The position numbers and the translations under genes were made by a program. This document shows positions 1 to 11,513 of a stretch of 64,000 bases of DNA, piece by piece. Under the pieces are notes generated by a model that worked only from the letters and a program-made list of their open reading frames with translations, did no database searches and was not told the origin of the DNA. The number at the start of each line of letters is the position of its first letter. Position 1 is the stretch's first letter. Source of the stretch: Voacanga thouarsii (lineage: Eukaryota; Streptophyta; Magnoliopsida; Gentianales; Apocynaceae); NCBI GenBank assembly GCA_026120185.1, contig JANUWF010002273.1, positions 45,001 to 109,000 of the forward strand. The letters run 5' to 3'.

Positions 1-329
1 AAATGTAGTTCTCAAAGAAGATGGCTAAATTTCTTAGATAGAATTACTAATGATGGATTTAAAATTACTTTTGAACATATTAAAGGAAATGATAATAAAA
101 TTACGGATCATTTATCAAGATTACTAACACATCTTGCATAATTTTACAGATGAATCTCAGCAAAAATACTGTAAAGATTGGCCAATGGGAGTTCATCAAG
201 TATCCCAAAGGAACAAATCTCCATTTTAGAAATTCAGTAGAAGGTAACTTAGACCGTGCAAACTATGTGAATACTGAGAAGGAAAATAACACTCATGTCT
301 ATGTTTATTACTATAAATTGTGTTCTTAG
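1..329 (+). pseudogene. 3' tail of endogenous pararetrovirus polymerase ORF plus start of second ORF (plus-strand copy)
   Basis: Bases 1-141 read as the end of a retroelement RNase H domain (motif 'HIKGNDNKITDHLS', stop TAA at 139-141). The same passage, slightly diverged, lies on the minus strand at about 4080-3939, so two copies of one viral element face each other. A second ORF opens at ATG 150 and runs to TAG 327-329 (59 codons). Its first third matches the minus-strand copy; similarity stops near 252 after 'GAAGGTAACTTA', so the rest is junction sequence. The fragment is cut by the window edge. The family is Caulimoviridae, judged from the full copy next to it. It is not expected to be functional. 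Confidence 0.75.
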
Positions 330-2220
330 TTTTTCCTACTAGTTTAAGATTTAAATATTCCATTCTTCTAATATCTGTCATCCACTAAGTTGAATTTAAT
401 ATTTCTAGTCTTTTTATTAACAAGCTTTTTTTCTACAGTGAGATTGTATATTCTATTACTTATATAGAAGAAATCAAATGAATAAGAATTAATAAAAACA
501 AGCAAGCTGGAATACCATTTAATAAGATTTTTGTTAATTTTTATTGTATTTCTTAAATGATACACACACAACATAAATACTACAATTTCTAAGCAGAGCT
601 TAATAGTTTTAGTTGTTCATAAATCTACACATTCTTCGTTTAATATATAAAAAGAATAAATATATAACTTAATATTGGGAGAATGAGGATCAATAGTTTT
701 AGGCAAAATTTGGTATATTTTAATAAGTTTTAACGTGCTTTTCAATTGTACTTTCAGATTGTTTAAACAAAGCATAAGAATCTAATTTATATGGAACGAA
801 GTAATTTTAACTGTTCACAAATATATGCAATTTTGAACTTTAATTGATATAGCTAATAATTATAATAATTGTATTCTACGGTGTCCAAATTTACAGTTCT
901 AAGCAAAATCTTATAAGTTTTAACAAGATTTATGCTATGTTTTAATCGGCGTTTAAGAAAATGTTGACAAAGCATAAATATCTGTGAGACTATATAGAGA
1001 AAAGCACTTCATAAAATAAACAAGAAAGGAAATGGCTTTGATACCAAAAATTAAGGGGGTGCCTTTTTGCAGCTAAACTTTATATATATATGTGATATAT
1101 ATGGACACTAAAAGTACACTAAAGGTACAAATATAAACAAAAGTTATTGAATGCAAAACAAGAGAAATTGTTACGAAGAAAGAAGATTTATTTGTGTTAC
1201 AAATAGGACTTCTTATGTGTTCTAGGAAAAAGAAGACAAATACTAGTACTTAATGAATAGGAGATAATTAGTGGAAACAGTAGTAAATAGTAAAGATATA
1301 TACATATATATTTTGTATCAAAGTTCTATATCAATGTTATGAACTATTTTGATATATCAAAGGATAAATGTAGCAAGCATTGAAGAAAGGGAAAAAGTAC
1401 TTTAAGAAATATTATTATGTCCAAAAGGGTTATAAGTCAAATCTTAGCTTTTATTTCAAAATATCGTTGCCAAATTAAGTATTTTTTATCTTGGTTTATA
1501 TACAATAAACAAGACCATGGACTTACGAAGTTCAAATTCTATAATATCAAGATAAGTGCAACATTGTTCAATAGTTTCTAAGGAGTTTACCGTTTTTTTG
1601 AAGTAATGATAGGTACTAGAGGTAATTAATTCTTATAAATCGTAATAATAACGAGTTGATTCAGATACCATATAGGATTACTAAGGAATAGGAAAAAGTT
1701 TTGGAGTCCTACATAAAAGTGTTTTCACTTATCCTTTCATTCACTAAGATAGCTCACGCCTCTTCCCTTGAGATGCCTCTAATGCCTTTCCGATGGTTTC
1801 ACGGCTAGACGGGTACTTTAGGTCTTTTGCCTATGGCTACTAATTACGTGTAGTGACTAACTCCTTGGTGGTTCTCTCTTACTCTTTTTCTTATCCTTAG
1901 CTATTGAAAAGTTAGAAACTAAACATTGCTACTGAACACATATTTGTAAAGAGGGATTTTATTCACAAGGTTGATGATGTTTGCTCATAAAAAAAGCTTA
2001 TAATGAAAAGAACTAGCTCTAGTTTTTGCTTCCATCTACCTCGTCCTCAACATTCCTGAGACTAAGGTTTTTATACTGAAAAATTCTAGGTCCTAGATGT
2101 ACACTGGGGCTTGTTTTAGACTTAATAGCTCAAAAGTAAAAAGTAATTTGCTATCTTTTCAAATGTCCTTGTTGCAGAGTTAGTTACACAAAGCTTTCCT
2201 GGGAATCTTTTGCTTTTGTA
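253..2220 (-). other. Probable intergenic/leader region of the minus-strand pararetrovirus
   Basis: No coding frame is visible. The stretch is AT-rich with a more complex block at about 1740-1890. It lies downstream of the second ORF of the minus-strand viral copy, where a circular caulimovirid genome has its promoter, poly(A) signal and primer-binding site. TATA-rich DNA sits at 1080-1105 and a tRNA-Met-like priming site at 1034-1050. The boundary between viral and host DNA cannot be drawn by eye. Confidence 0.35.
1034..1050 (-). promoter_or_regulatory. Candidate tRNA-Met primer-binding site of the pararetrovirus
   Basis: Read on the minus strand this is 'TTTTGGTATCAAAGCC', one base off the usual plant retroelement/caulimovirid minus-strand primer site TGGTATCAGAGC. 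Its orientation and place, beyond the second ORF of the minus-strand copy, fit a caulimovirid intergenic region. A chance match is possible. Confidence 0.45.
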
Positions 2221-2305
2221 TGAGTGGATGATTTGTAGCAACTTTTAATCTTCTAACAAGTGGATGAATGAGTGGATGATCTGTAGCAACTTTTAATCTC
2301 CTAAC
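2221..2305. repeat. 48-bp tandem duplication, second unit partial
   Basis: 'TGAGTGGATGAT' followed by '(T/C)TGTAGCAACTTTTAATC' occurs at 2221 and again at 2269, a period of 48 bp with two substitutions in about 37 compared bases. It lies just past the 3' end of the viral second ORF. Confidence 0.8.
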
Positions 2306-3930
2306 ATATCTTTATCAGATTCACTTTCACATATCTCAGTTCCAGAGCTTTCTTCTTCTTCCTGTAACTTCTTTTCATAAGGATACAAATAATATTACCA
2401 GATGTTTGGAAATTTTATCTTGGTTTCAAATTCTACTTTAGCAAAAAAAATATTGATGTTGTACATATATTTTTTGAATTTTATTTTCTGCAAACAGGTG
2501 AAATTTCTGTCATCTCTTCATGATTTCTTCATGCTTAAATGCAAGAGTTTTCAGTCTCTAATGTCTCAGTTGTCTTGCAATGCTTTTCTGATAAATTCAA
2601 ATTCTGCATTAATTGATAAATCTCTTGTTGAAGTGATCCAGATATGTTGAATTGAAGGAATGATTTCAAAACCATCCTATTCTGGTGGGTTTAAGCGGAT
2701 TTTGACTTTTACAATAAGCCATGCTATTTCAAATTCTTTCAAAATTGTAAGGGCTAACTGTTTTCCAATAATATATGCTTGTTCCAGAGCTATAAAGATA
2801 ACCTGGTTGAGACATCCATAATTCAGAAGTGTCTGTAGTGTGACCGAAAACACTTCTCCATTTTGGAGGGTTAACTCAAAATTTTCTAATATATGTTAAG
2901 GTGATATTAGCTTTTAATACTAAATATTTTAATTGACAACCACATGTGATAAAATAAAAAGTGTATGTTACACAATCAGGTTGACAAATTTTACAGGTGT
3001 CAGGTTTACACTTTTTTGTAGGATGTTTATAATATACAGGATAAAGAGTTAGATGAGGTTTTGTACTAGTTCTAAGACATTCTTGTAAAAGAGTAAATTT
3101 TTCTAGAAATTTATCCTGAATTTTTTCAGAAATTATTTCTATAATAAAATTTGGAAATCTTATTAAAAGTTGTTGTGCTTTAAAAAACATTTGGGGTACT
3201 AAAAATTCAAAAGACCTGGTCTATTCTGGTTTTTCTGGAATAAAAATAATTTCTGGTTCTTAACTTTGAAAATCTTCCAGCTGAGTTGTTATTCACACAA
3301 TATCTTCATTTTGAGAAGAAATTATGCCAATGTATAGTTTATGTTGTTGTCGCAATAAGTGAATTAATTTTTTTTTTAGAATTAATATCCTCATTGTAAG
3401 ACCTGCACTTGTCATTTAATAGTTTAAAATTTCTACTTAAAGCATCACAATATTTACAAAATTCTAAATTTTGTGAAGTACTAGTGCTAGTGCTAGTCGG
3501 TGATTTGTAAAAAAGGTTTATGCATATCATTTCTACAATCTGGGTCAATGAAAAAATTAGTACCAAGTTTATTTCTAGCAAATTCTAATACTTCAAAAAG
3601 ATTTCTAAACCTTTATATAAAGGATTTTTAAAATTATTAATACATTTCATCACAGAGGTCCATTTCGAGTAAACACCTAGTTGGTAACCTTGTGTTACTA
3701 CGTAATAGGACTAACTCTATTTTGGTAAATTACTCAAATAAAATGCTAAGGCATGTAAATATTTTATCTTTTGGCGTGCATTTTGTGCATTCCAAAGATT
3801 GTCTAAAATTGTTTGGTGGATATCTTTTAAGTTACCTTCTACTGAAGTTCTAAAATGGAGATTTGTATATTTGGGATACTTGGTGAGTTCTCATTGGCCA
3901 ATCTTTATAGTTTTTTTTGTTGAGATTCAT
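2306..3930 (-). pseudogene. Endogenous pararetrovirus second ORF (ORF2-like), degraded
   Basis: An ATG at 3930-3928 lies 8 bases past the TGA of the polymerase ORF (3941-3939), and the same spacing and start are seen in the plus-strand copy. Downstream, open pieces at about 3581-3339 and 3190-2876 and further segments to about 2310 are separated by stops and frameshifts. Visible features are a serine/threonine run near 3480-3500, a cysteine cluster of the form CxxxxxCxxCxxxC near 3000, and an acidic Glu/Asp/Ser tail near 2340. A separate ORF after the polyprotein ORF is a trait I associate with florendovirus-like members of Caulimoviridae; its function is unknown. The assignment rests on position and on the shared start in two copies, not on recognised homology. 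Confidence 0.45.
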
Positions 3931-3938
3931 TTGTAAAG

Positions 3939-6900
3939 TCATGCAAAATGTGTTAGTAATATTGACAAATGATTTGCAATTTTATTATCATTTCCTTTAA
4001 TATGTTCAAAAGTAATTTTATATCCATCATTAGTAATTCTATCTAAGAAAATTAACCACATTCTTTGAGAACTACATTTTTCATTTTTCTTGTTAATAAA
4101 TTTTACGATTGCCTCATAATCAGTTCTAAGTGTAAATTCTTGTTTATTTAAAATGAATAATCTAAAACTATCTAAGGCATAACAAAATGCTAGTGGTTTT
4201 GCATCAATACTACTAATATTTCCTTTTTCTTTATATTTACCACTGCTATATCTATAAATTTGTTCTTCTAATTTATTACTATACTTATGAGATTTAGATT
4301 TTAAAATAGCTCCCTATCCTTTGTCACAACCATCTATTTCTATAATTAAATAATCACTATCCAACGGTAACCTTAAATCTAGTAAATATTTTACTTTCTC
4401 TTTTATTTGTTTTACTAATTCTACATCTTCTTTATTAAAATATTTTTATCCTTTATGACTAGTTTTACTATATAATGATCCTATTAGTTTACTTAAATCC
4501 TTAATAAATGGTCTTACATAATTTAACACTCCTAAAAACTATTGTAATTGTTTTGTATCTTTTATTTTATTGGGAAATTTTAATACTTTTTTTTTCTACT
4601 AATATGAGGTTGTAATTTTATTCTACCTTTACCTATCTCTATTCCTAGGAATTCTATATTTTTCTTAAATAACTATGCCTTTTTACTACTAATTACAATG
4701 CCATGCTTTAAGAATTCAGACAAAACAATTTTAAGATGACTAATATGTTCATTTTTAGTTTTGGAGAAAAACAAAATATCATCTATGTAGACTAAAACAA
4801 AATGATTATATTTATTGAAAATTGTGTCCATTTTTCTTTGAAAAATTGAAGGTGTATTTTTTAGTTCAAAATGTATAACAAACCATTCAAAATGTCCTAA
4901 AGAGCAAGTAAAAGCAGTTCATGCTACACTATCCCGGTGCATTCTAATTTGCCAATTTCACTATGTTTTCTAACAATAAAAGCGACACTTCTATGAGGAT
5001 TAGTACTATTTCTAATTACTTCTAATTTTAATAAATCTCCTATGTGCATTTCAAATTCTTTTATTTCCTCATTACTAGCATCTATATTGGCCGTAGTAAT
5101 TTGTAAATTAGGATTTAGAATTTCTAATTTACAATATAGTTTATCTTTTTGCCAATGTTTTGTGGGATTTTCTCCAATTATTTTCTCTCTTTCTAATTTA
5201 CTAAGTATATTATCTATATCATTAATTCCTATTTCTAAAAGATTATATAATTTTTCTATATGTAAATAATTAACTTGTATGTCCTGCTCTAACCATTCTA
5301 ATTGGGAATCTATTTGTTCTAGAAATTCATTATGATCTGTCTAATATTTGGTTTACTTTATTTTGTTTACATTACTAGGTATAGGACACTTACAATTTTC
5401 AAATGTGTATGGTTGTGGAGTTTCTATTTCTATCCAATTTTTAGAGGGAAAGTGAAGTGGTCCACGATGCTTCTCAGCCCACTCTGGTGTGTTATAAGGT
5501 AAAGTGCTGCTTTTGCAAAAATGAATACCATTATGGGTTAAAACTAAACCATGATGATATTGAAGCATAAAATCTAAACCTATAATTAATTTATAATCAA
5601 TAGGTCAAAGATAAAATTTGGGAACATAATAAGGTTCAGTATAAGAGGTAGAAGAGATTTTAAAATGAAAAACTATATTTTTTTACCGATTTAATATACC
5701 TATATATTTTACCATCCATCTAAGCTACTTCAGTTATAGTACTAGCAGTTGTATGATATTCTTCAGGTATTATGGTGTTATTAAGGACAGAATTACTACA
5801 ACCAGTATCAATTAAGGCTACTACTTCTATTTCTATAGTTCCTATTTTAATTAAAACAAGAATATCTATCCTATTAGTTTTATTTTTTCTTTTCTATCTA
5901 AAATTTCTATATTTGGAGTATAACTATATTGAATTATTTGAACTTGTTCAATATTTGTTCTATATACATAATCTTCTAATTGGTCTATCTTTTGTTTTAT
6001 TGTCCTAATTCTTCTTTCTAAATGGTGTTCTACAGGATCCTTTCTTTGTTTTTGTTTTCCTTTTTCTATTATTTTTAATTCTATATTTTGTTTTTCTAGG
6101 CAAAATTTGCAGGCTTCTTGTAAACAATTATTGCATTGCCATCTCAGTGCTAAAGAAGGATATTTTTCACATAAATAACAAGGTTTGCTATCTGATCCTT
6201 TTCTATGTATTCAGTCATGTTGACAATCTACAAGGACTAATTCCTGAAAGGTCTCCTTTACATTATCTAATTGAGATAAATAAGACAATTGAGTTTTTGG
6301 AGAGTGAGTATTTGTTATTTCTTCTACAAAGTCTAAGTCTTTTATCTCTTCATCTGACTCAGGTTGCTGGTAGTCTATATCATCAAGAGATATTATGCTA
6401 TATACACTTTCTGAATCTGACATATATTCATCTACATCGATAATATTCTTATTAACACATTCTACTAATGTTGTTTGCTTATTATATAGATTATTTTTTC
6501 TAGGATAATCACTTGCTAAATGATTAGGCTGGCCACAACTATAACAATGTAATTTATTTTTATAAGTTCTATTTTTACTAAATTTTCTAACATACCTGTC
6601 TCTATTTAAATAGGGTTTTTTAGCTGAGGATTTTCTAAGATGATATTTTTTTTCTTAAAATATTTCATTTTGGTTTTCTATATATTTTTCTAGGATTTTG
6701 TTGACCATAATGTTGAGAAGTATAAATATTTTTACAAAAACTATATTCTCCTTTTAATTGTTTCTGTATTTGTATAAATGTACATTTTTCTGCTAGTTTC
6801 ATAACTATAAATTTTATACAAGTAGCTATATTTGTTATATGTGCTACATTCCAATCATATGATTTATAACATTTATATATTTCTTCTCCTAAAGGTCTTG

Positions 6901-9085
6901 GTAGTTTTAAAAAAGATTTTCTAAAATTGATTCTTCATAAAAACATCTTGCCAATGTAGTCTAATAATAATAATCTTGTAAAAAGGGTTTAATAAATTTC
7001 TAATTTTTTATAGACAATTGTTCTAATTTTTTAACAACTTCTTCTTGTTGAATTCTACTACCATAATTAAGACTTTGGGTTGTTAAGATTAATTGAATTT
7101 TATTTGTAAAATTATGTAGATTTGGTCCCAAAGCTAAATCATTTGCCAATTCTAATGGAAAATTTTCTTTATATTTTTCCTAAGCTACTCTAGTTGTCTC
7201 TTCTAAAAAGATTTCTAAATAACTGTACATTTCTTCTGTTGTATGATCAAAATTTTGTTAAATATAATATTATACTAGTAAATATTTCCAAGTGTCCATT
7301 ACTCCTTCTCATAATTGTGGGTCATGAGTTGCTAAATTTAACATTCTACCATTATTTATTAATTTCTTATTATCTATTGTTTCTAAAGGTTTTCTTTTTC
7401 CTTTGGATGTTGTTTCTAATTGCATTTCTCTATAATCACTATATGTCATTTTAGATAAATTTTCTAGGCCATAATGTCTAACAACTTGTTGTGGTGCTAT
7501 TGGTTGTGGAGGAAGATCAGGATTACTAAATGCAGTAGAGGGAGAAGCAGAGTCCATATATTCTATACATTTATGATTTTCTTCTTCTATATTTTCAATA
7601 TATTGTTCTATTTTTACTCTTATATTTTTGTCCATATCATAATAAAAATATTCAGTATCATTTATTTATCCATTTTGTTCTACTTCTGTTTCTAACCTCA
7701 TTAAATCTTCTTTTGATAATTCTAAACCTAATTCTTTAGGATACATTATTCTATTTTCTATTTCCATAATTTATATACATACATTTTCTATTCCTTGTCT
7801 TAAAGATTTTGTATCTTCATCTTCTTTTGTTCTTACATTTGTATTGGAATAATTTAAAAATCTAACACTAGTTTCTCTTCTATTATTTTGATATATTATA
7901 CTATCTTTGAGTACTAAAGAAATATCTAATTCTAAAAATTTGCTAAGATTCCATTCTTCCCCTGCTAGAATTTCTGAATTAACTTTTGTTGGTTTTATTA
8001 ATTAAATTCCTTTACTAGCCATAACTTCTATAATAGGTTTTATTTCTATTTTATACTTTGTTCGAGATCCATTGGTTAATCTTCCTATAAATCATAAGCT
8101 TATGATTAAATTTTCTCCACTAAATTCTTCATAACCTTTAGTTTGGATGCCTATTTCTATATTTTTAGCTAAATCTTCTAAGGTTATTAAAAAATTTGGA
8201 CTGCAATAAAAGATTCTTATATTTTCATTCACGTCTACTTCTATAGTTGCTATGAGTGCCTTTTTAACATCTTTCCATCTTTTATCTAATATTGTTAATA
8301 AAACTTTAGTTCCTAATCTAGATATTGCTAAACCTTTAATTCCTATTACTATCAATCCTAAATGCATATAAGTATACATATTTTTTAAATTTTTAAGGCT
8401 TGCATTAGTGACTAATTTGAGTGTTCTAGGTTATATAGTTACTGACAAAGGTTTTTCTCTACTAGATCGAAATAACTCTGTATGAGATTGTAATTAACCT
8501 ACTTGATATAATCTTTTGGGATTTAATAAATCTATATTATGATTTCTATAAATTTCTACATCTTTATTTACATTTATAACTTCTTCTAACTGAATTTGTC
8601 TATTTTCTCTAGATTGCCTAATTCTTCCTAGAATGGATGTTTCTATACTAGTATTCTCATTTAAAGTCCTATTGGGTCCTGAAAATGATAATTGCCTCAT
8701 TATTTCCATAAATTACTTATTTTTTCTATTTTTTTCACTACTTGAATTTTCTGAAGATAAATATCCAAATTTATATGTTATTTGTTTTTTCTGTTTTCTA
8801 TCTACTGGAATTCTACTGAATTTATCTGTAAGTTTATCTATCTCTTTTTTTAGGCTTAAGGATGCTAATCTTTTTTCTATAATTTCTAATTTTTTACAAA
8901 TTTTAATTAATAATGCTATTTGGATATTATTTTATTTTGGGTATATTTGATCTGAATTTGGTATTCCTAAATAATCAGTAAAGCCTAAAGATTCTAAATG
9001 ATACTTTTTTAATTCTACAAGGCACTTTTTATAATTTATATTATCTTCTAAAGACATTAATTGAGAATAAGTTTTTTTTATATTA

Positions 9086-9088
<3 letters not shown>
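3939..9088 (-). pseudogene. Endogenous pararetrovirus polyprotein (movement, coat, protease, RT, RNase H), Caulimoviridae
   Basis: Minus-strand domains appear in the order known for petuvirus/florendovirus-like Caulimoviridae. A 30K-type movement protein lies at about 8900-8000 with the 'GIKGLAISRLGTKVLL' core near 8340. Coat-protein sequence runs from about 7640 to 6480 and ends in a zinc knuckle at 6546-6505. An acidic and cysteine-rich linker follows at 6430-6090. An aspartic protease with DTG is at about 5810, RT with YIDD at 4790-4779, and RNase H ends at 3939. The first visible codons abut the AT repeat at 9088, so the true N-terminus may be lost. Many in-frame stops and shifts break the frame (for example near 6905, 7260, 7330 and 8490). 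The last zinc-knuckle ligand is Tyr instead of Cys. There is no integrase, as expected for a pararetrovirus that enters the genome by illegitimate recombination. It is an inactive relic. Confidence 0.85.
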
Positions 9089-9133
<45 letters not shown>

Positions 9134-9142
9134 GCATATATT

Positions 9143-9184
<42 letters not shown>

Positions 9185-9262
9185 TCAGATGTTCATATAT
9201 ACATATATATGTATATATATATATAAGGATGTACATGTACACACACACATATATACACACCA

Positions 9263-9309
<47 letters not shown>

Positions 9310-9396
9310 TCATATATACAAATATATTCATATATGCATATATATTCATATATACTTATACATATATACTTTCATATACAATACATACATACATGC

Positions 9397-9430
<34 letters not shown>

Positions 9431-9558
9431 TTAAATATACATATATATAAATATATATACACACACACACACAAATTCATGTATTCATATATGTATATAC
9501 ATATTCAAATATACACATATAAATATATATTCATATAGACATATATATTTATGTATTC

Positions 9559-9596
<38 letters not shown>

Positions 9597-10313
9597 ATTC
9601 ATATACATATATATATATATGTATGTGTGTATATTCATATATACGTATATATTAATATATTAAAATTTTAATATATTTTAATATATTCATACATATACAT
9701 ATATGAATATACATAAATTCATATATACGTATATATTAATATATTAAAATTTTAATATATTTTAATATATTCATACATATACATATATGAATATACATAA
9801 ATATATATATATATGTATATATGTATGCATATATTAATATATATGAATATACATACATATATATGTATGTATATATGTAAGTAAATTCAATATACATATA
9901 TATTAATATATTAAAATGTATATTTATATGTGTGTGTGTGTGTGTGTTTGTTTTAATATATTAATATATATGTATATATGAATATACATACATACATATA
10001 TGTATATATGTATATGAATATATACATATATATATATATGTGTATATATGAATACATAAATATATATGTCTATATCAATATATATTTATATATGTATATT
10101 TGAATATGTATATACATATATGAATATATGAATTTGTGTGTGTGTGTATATATATATGTGTGTGTGTGTGTGTGTGAATATATATCTATATGAATATATA
10201 TTTATATATATGTATATTTGAATATATATATATATATATATATATGCATGTATGTATGTATGTATTGTATATGAAAGTATATATGAATATATGAATATAT
10301 TTGTATATATGAA

Positions 10314-10350
<37 letters not shown>

Positions 10351-10465
10351 GTATATGAATATGTATATATATTTATATATGTATATATCTATATATATAT
10401 GGTGTGTGTATATATATATGTATATATATATCATATTCATATATATATATATATATATATATATT
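9089..10465. repeat. 1.4-kb AT/CA-TG simple-sequence block forming a large imperfect palindrome
   Basis: The block consists of TA, CA/TG, GTAT and 'ATATTCATATA' units. CA runs occupy the left half and TG runs the right half. Several complex words on the left recur reverse-complemented on the right at matching distances from a centre near 9805: 'ACATTCATATATACAAATAT' at 9306 versus 10316, 'CAATACATACATACATGCAT' at 9379 versus about 10267, and 'AAATTCATGTATTCATATAT' at 9471 versus 10135 (one mismatch). Tyr/Ile/His-rich frames here are artefacts of the repeats. Confidence 0.85.
9634..9801. repeat. 84-bp perfect-looking tandem duplication at the palindrome centre
   Basis: The 84-bp unit beginning 'TTCATATATACGTATATATT' at 9634 repeats at 9718 and appears identical by eye. 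It contains its own small inverted repeats (TTAATATATTAAAATTTTAA). Confidence 0.85.
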
Positions 10466-10564
10466 ATGTCATTATTATATTGTATTATAAACAATAATGT
10501 TTTAAAAAAATTTCAAAAAGAACGCTTAGAATAGTTTAAATAAATTTTAAAAAAAAAGGTTATA

Positions 10565-10760
10565 ACCAAATGATCAGTTTGGCCCCATGGCTAAGTTTTA
10601 CTTCATACATATGTGAGATCACCGGTTCAAAATTTGGTGGAGGTAAAATTCGCTAATCAATTGGAGGGTGTGTGAGTGGTCCACGAATAATGCCCAATAA
10701 AAGGGTGTGATCTAGTGTGGGTGGTTCACAAAGTTCTGGTGAACCACAAAATTAAATAGT
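10565..10760 (+). mobile_element. SINE-like tRNA-derived element
   Basis: An A-box-like 'TGGCTAAGTTTTA' near 10588 is followed about 35 bases later by a B-box-like 'CACCGGTTCAAAATTTGG' near 10622, the layout of an RNA polymerase III promoter in tRNA-derived plant SINEs. The unit ends in an AT-rich tail near 10750. The B box departs from GGTTCGANNCC, and no clear target-site duplication was found. Confidence 0.4.
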
Positions 10761-10774
10761 TTTTATTTTTAAAA

Positions 10775-11399
10775 AAATGTAGTATTGGTGAGGAAGTATT
10801 TTGTTGCCATTGACCCATTTTTGGCGATGAAATTAGTTGCCTCGGCAAGGAAATTTTTTGTTGCAAAAGGTTTTTTCTCAAAATAGTATTTAATGTTTGG
10901 AATGAAATTATATTTTTTGTGATGAAACTTTAGTGACGAAATATGTTGTCATTAAAAATCATCATCAGCGACAAAATTTTAACTTTTAGTGACAAAATTC
11001 TTTAGCTTTAGCAAGGAAATTTTTCCTAGTAAAAAGTGCAGTATTTAGCTAGGAATTTTTTTGTCGTTGTTGACCCTATTTGGTGAGGAAATATTTTGTA
11101 TTGGTGAGAAAATATTTTGTCGCTAAAGGTAGTAATATTTTCTCAAAAACCAAATCCTTTGGTTACAAAATATTTATAGCTTTAGTTAGAAAATTTTTCC
11201 TAGCAGAAAGTAAAGGTTTTAGCTAGGAAAAAATCTCAGCACTCTTTGGTGACAAAATGAAGAATTTTGTTGTAAGAACCTTTGGCGACGGGGCTTCATG
11301 AGAAAGTGGCCATGAATCCAATTTTGTTGATCTTTAACTAGGAAATTTTGACCTTTAGCTAGGAAAATTTTGTCACGAAAGTTTATTTTTTTTGTAGTG
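10775..11399 (+). mobile_element. One terminus of a CACTA (CMC/En-Spm) transposon with subterminal repeats
   Basis: The segment ends in 'TTTTTTTTGTAGTG' (11386-11399), the reverse complement of the CACTACAAAAAAA terminus of plant CACTA elements. About 600 bp inward is filled with degenerate direct copies of 'TTTAGCTAGGAAATTTT' and 'GTGACGAAATTTTT', typical subterminal transposase-binding repeats. No matching CACTAC start is visible to the left, so this is a truncated end or the element is broken. Confidence 0.55.
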
Positions 11400-11513
11400 A
11401 AGATCCAAACCTTACTCCCTACATAGTGTGACTCAGAAATTAAATCCCTAAAACAGAGTCAACTCCACCTAAAGCATGGTAAAACATATTCACCTAAATT
11501 TGAAACCTCTAGT

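Noticed and set aside
2402..8950. Plus-strand frames inside the pararetrovirus (for example 2402-2650, 5772-6008, 8633-8950)
   Set aside because: They are shadows of the minus-strand viral coding sequence.
9089..10465. CRISPR-like array
   Set aside because: The repeats are simple-sequence and inverted, without uniform spacers, in a plant nuclear context.
9120..10534. Several Tyr/Ile/His-rich open frames on both strands
   Set aside because: They are translations of TA, CA and GTAT simple repeats, with no start context or homology.
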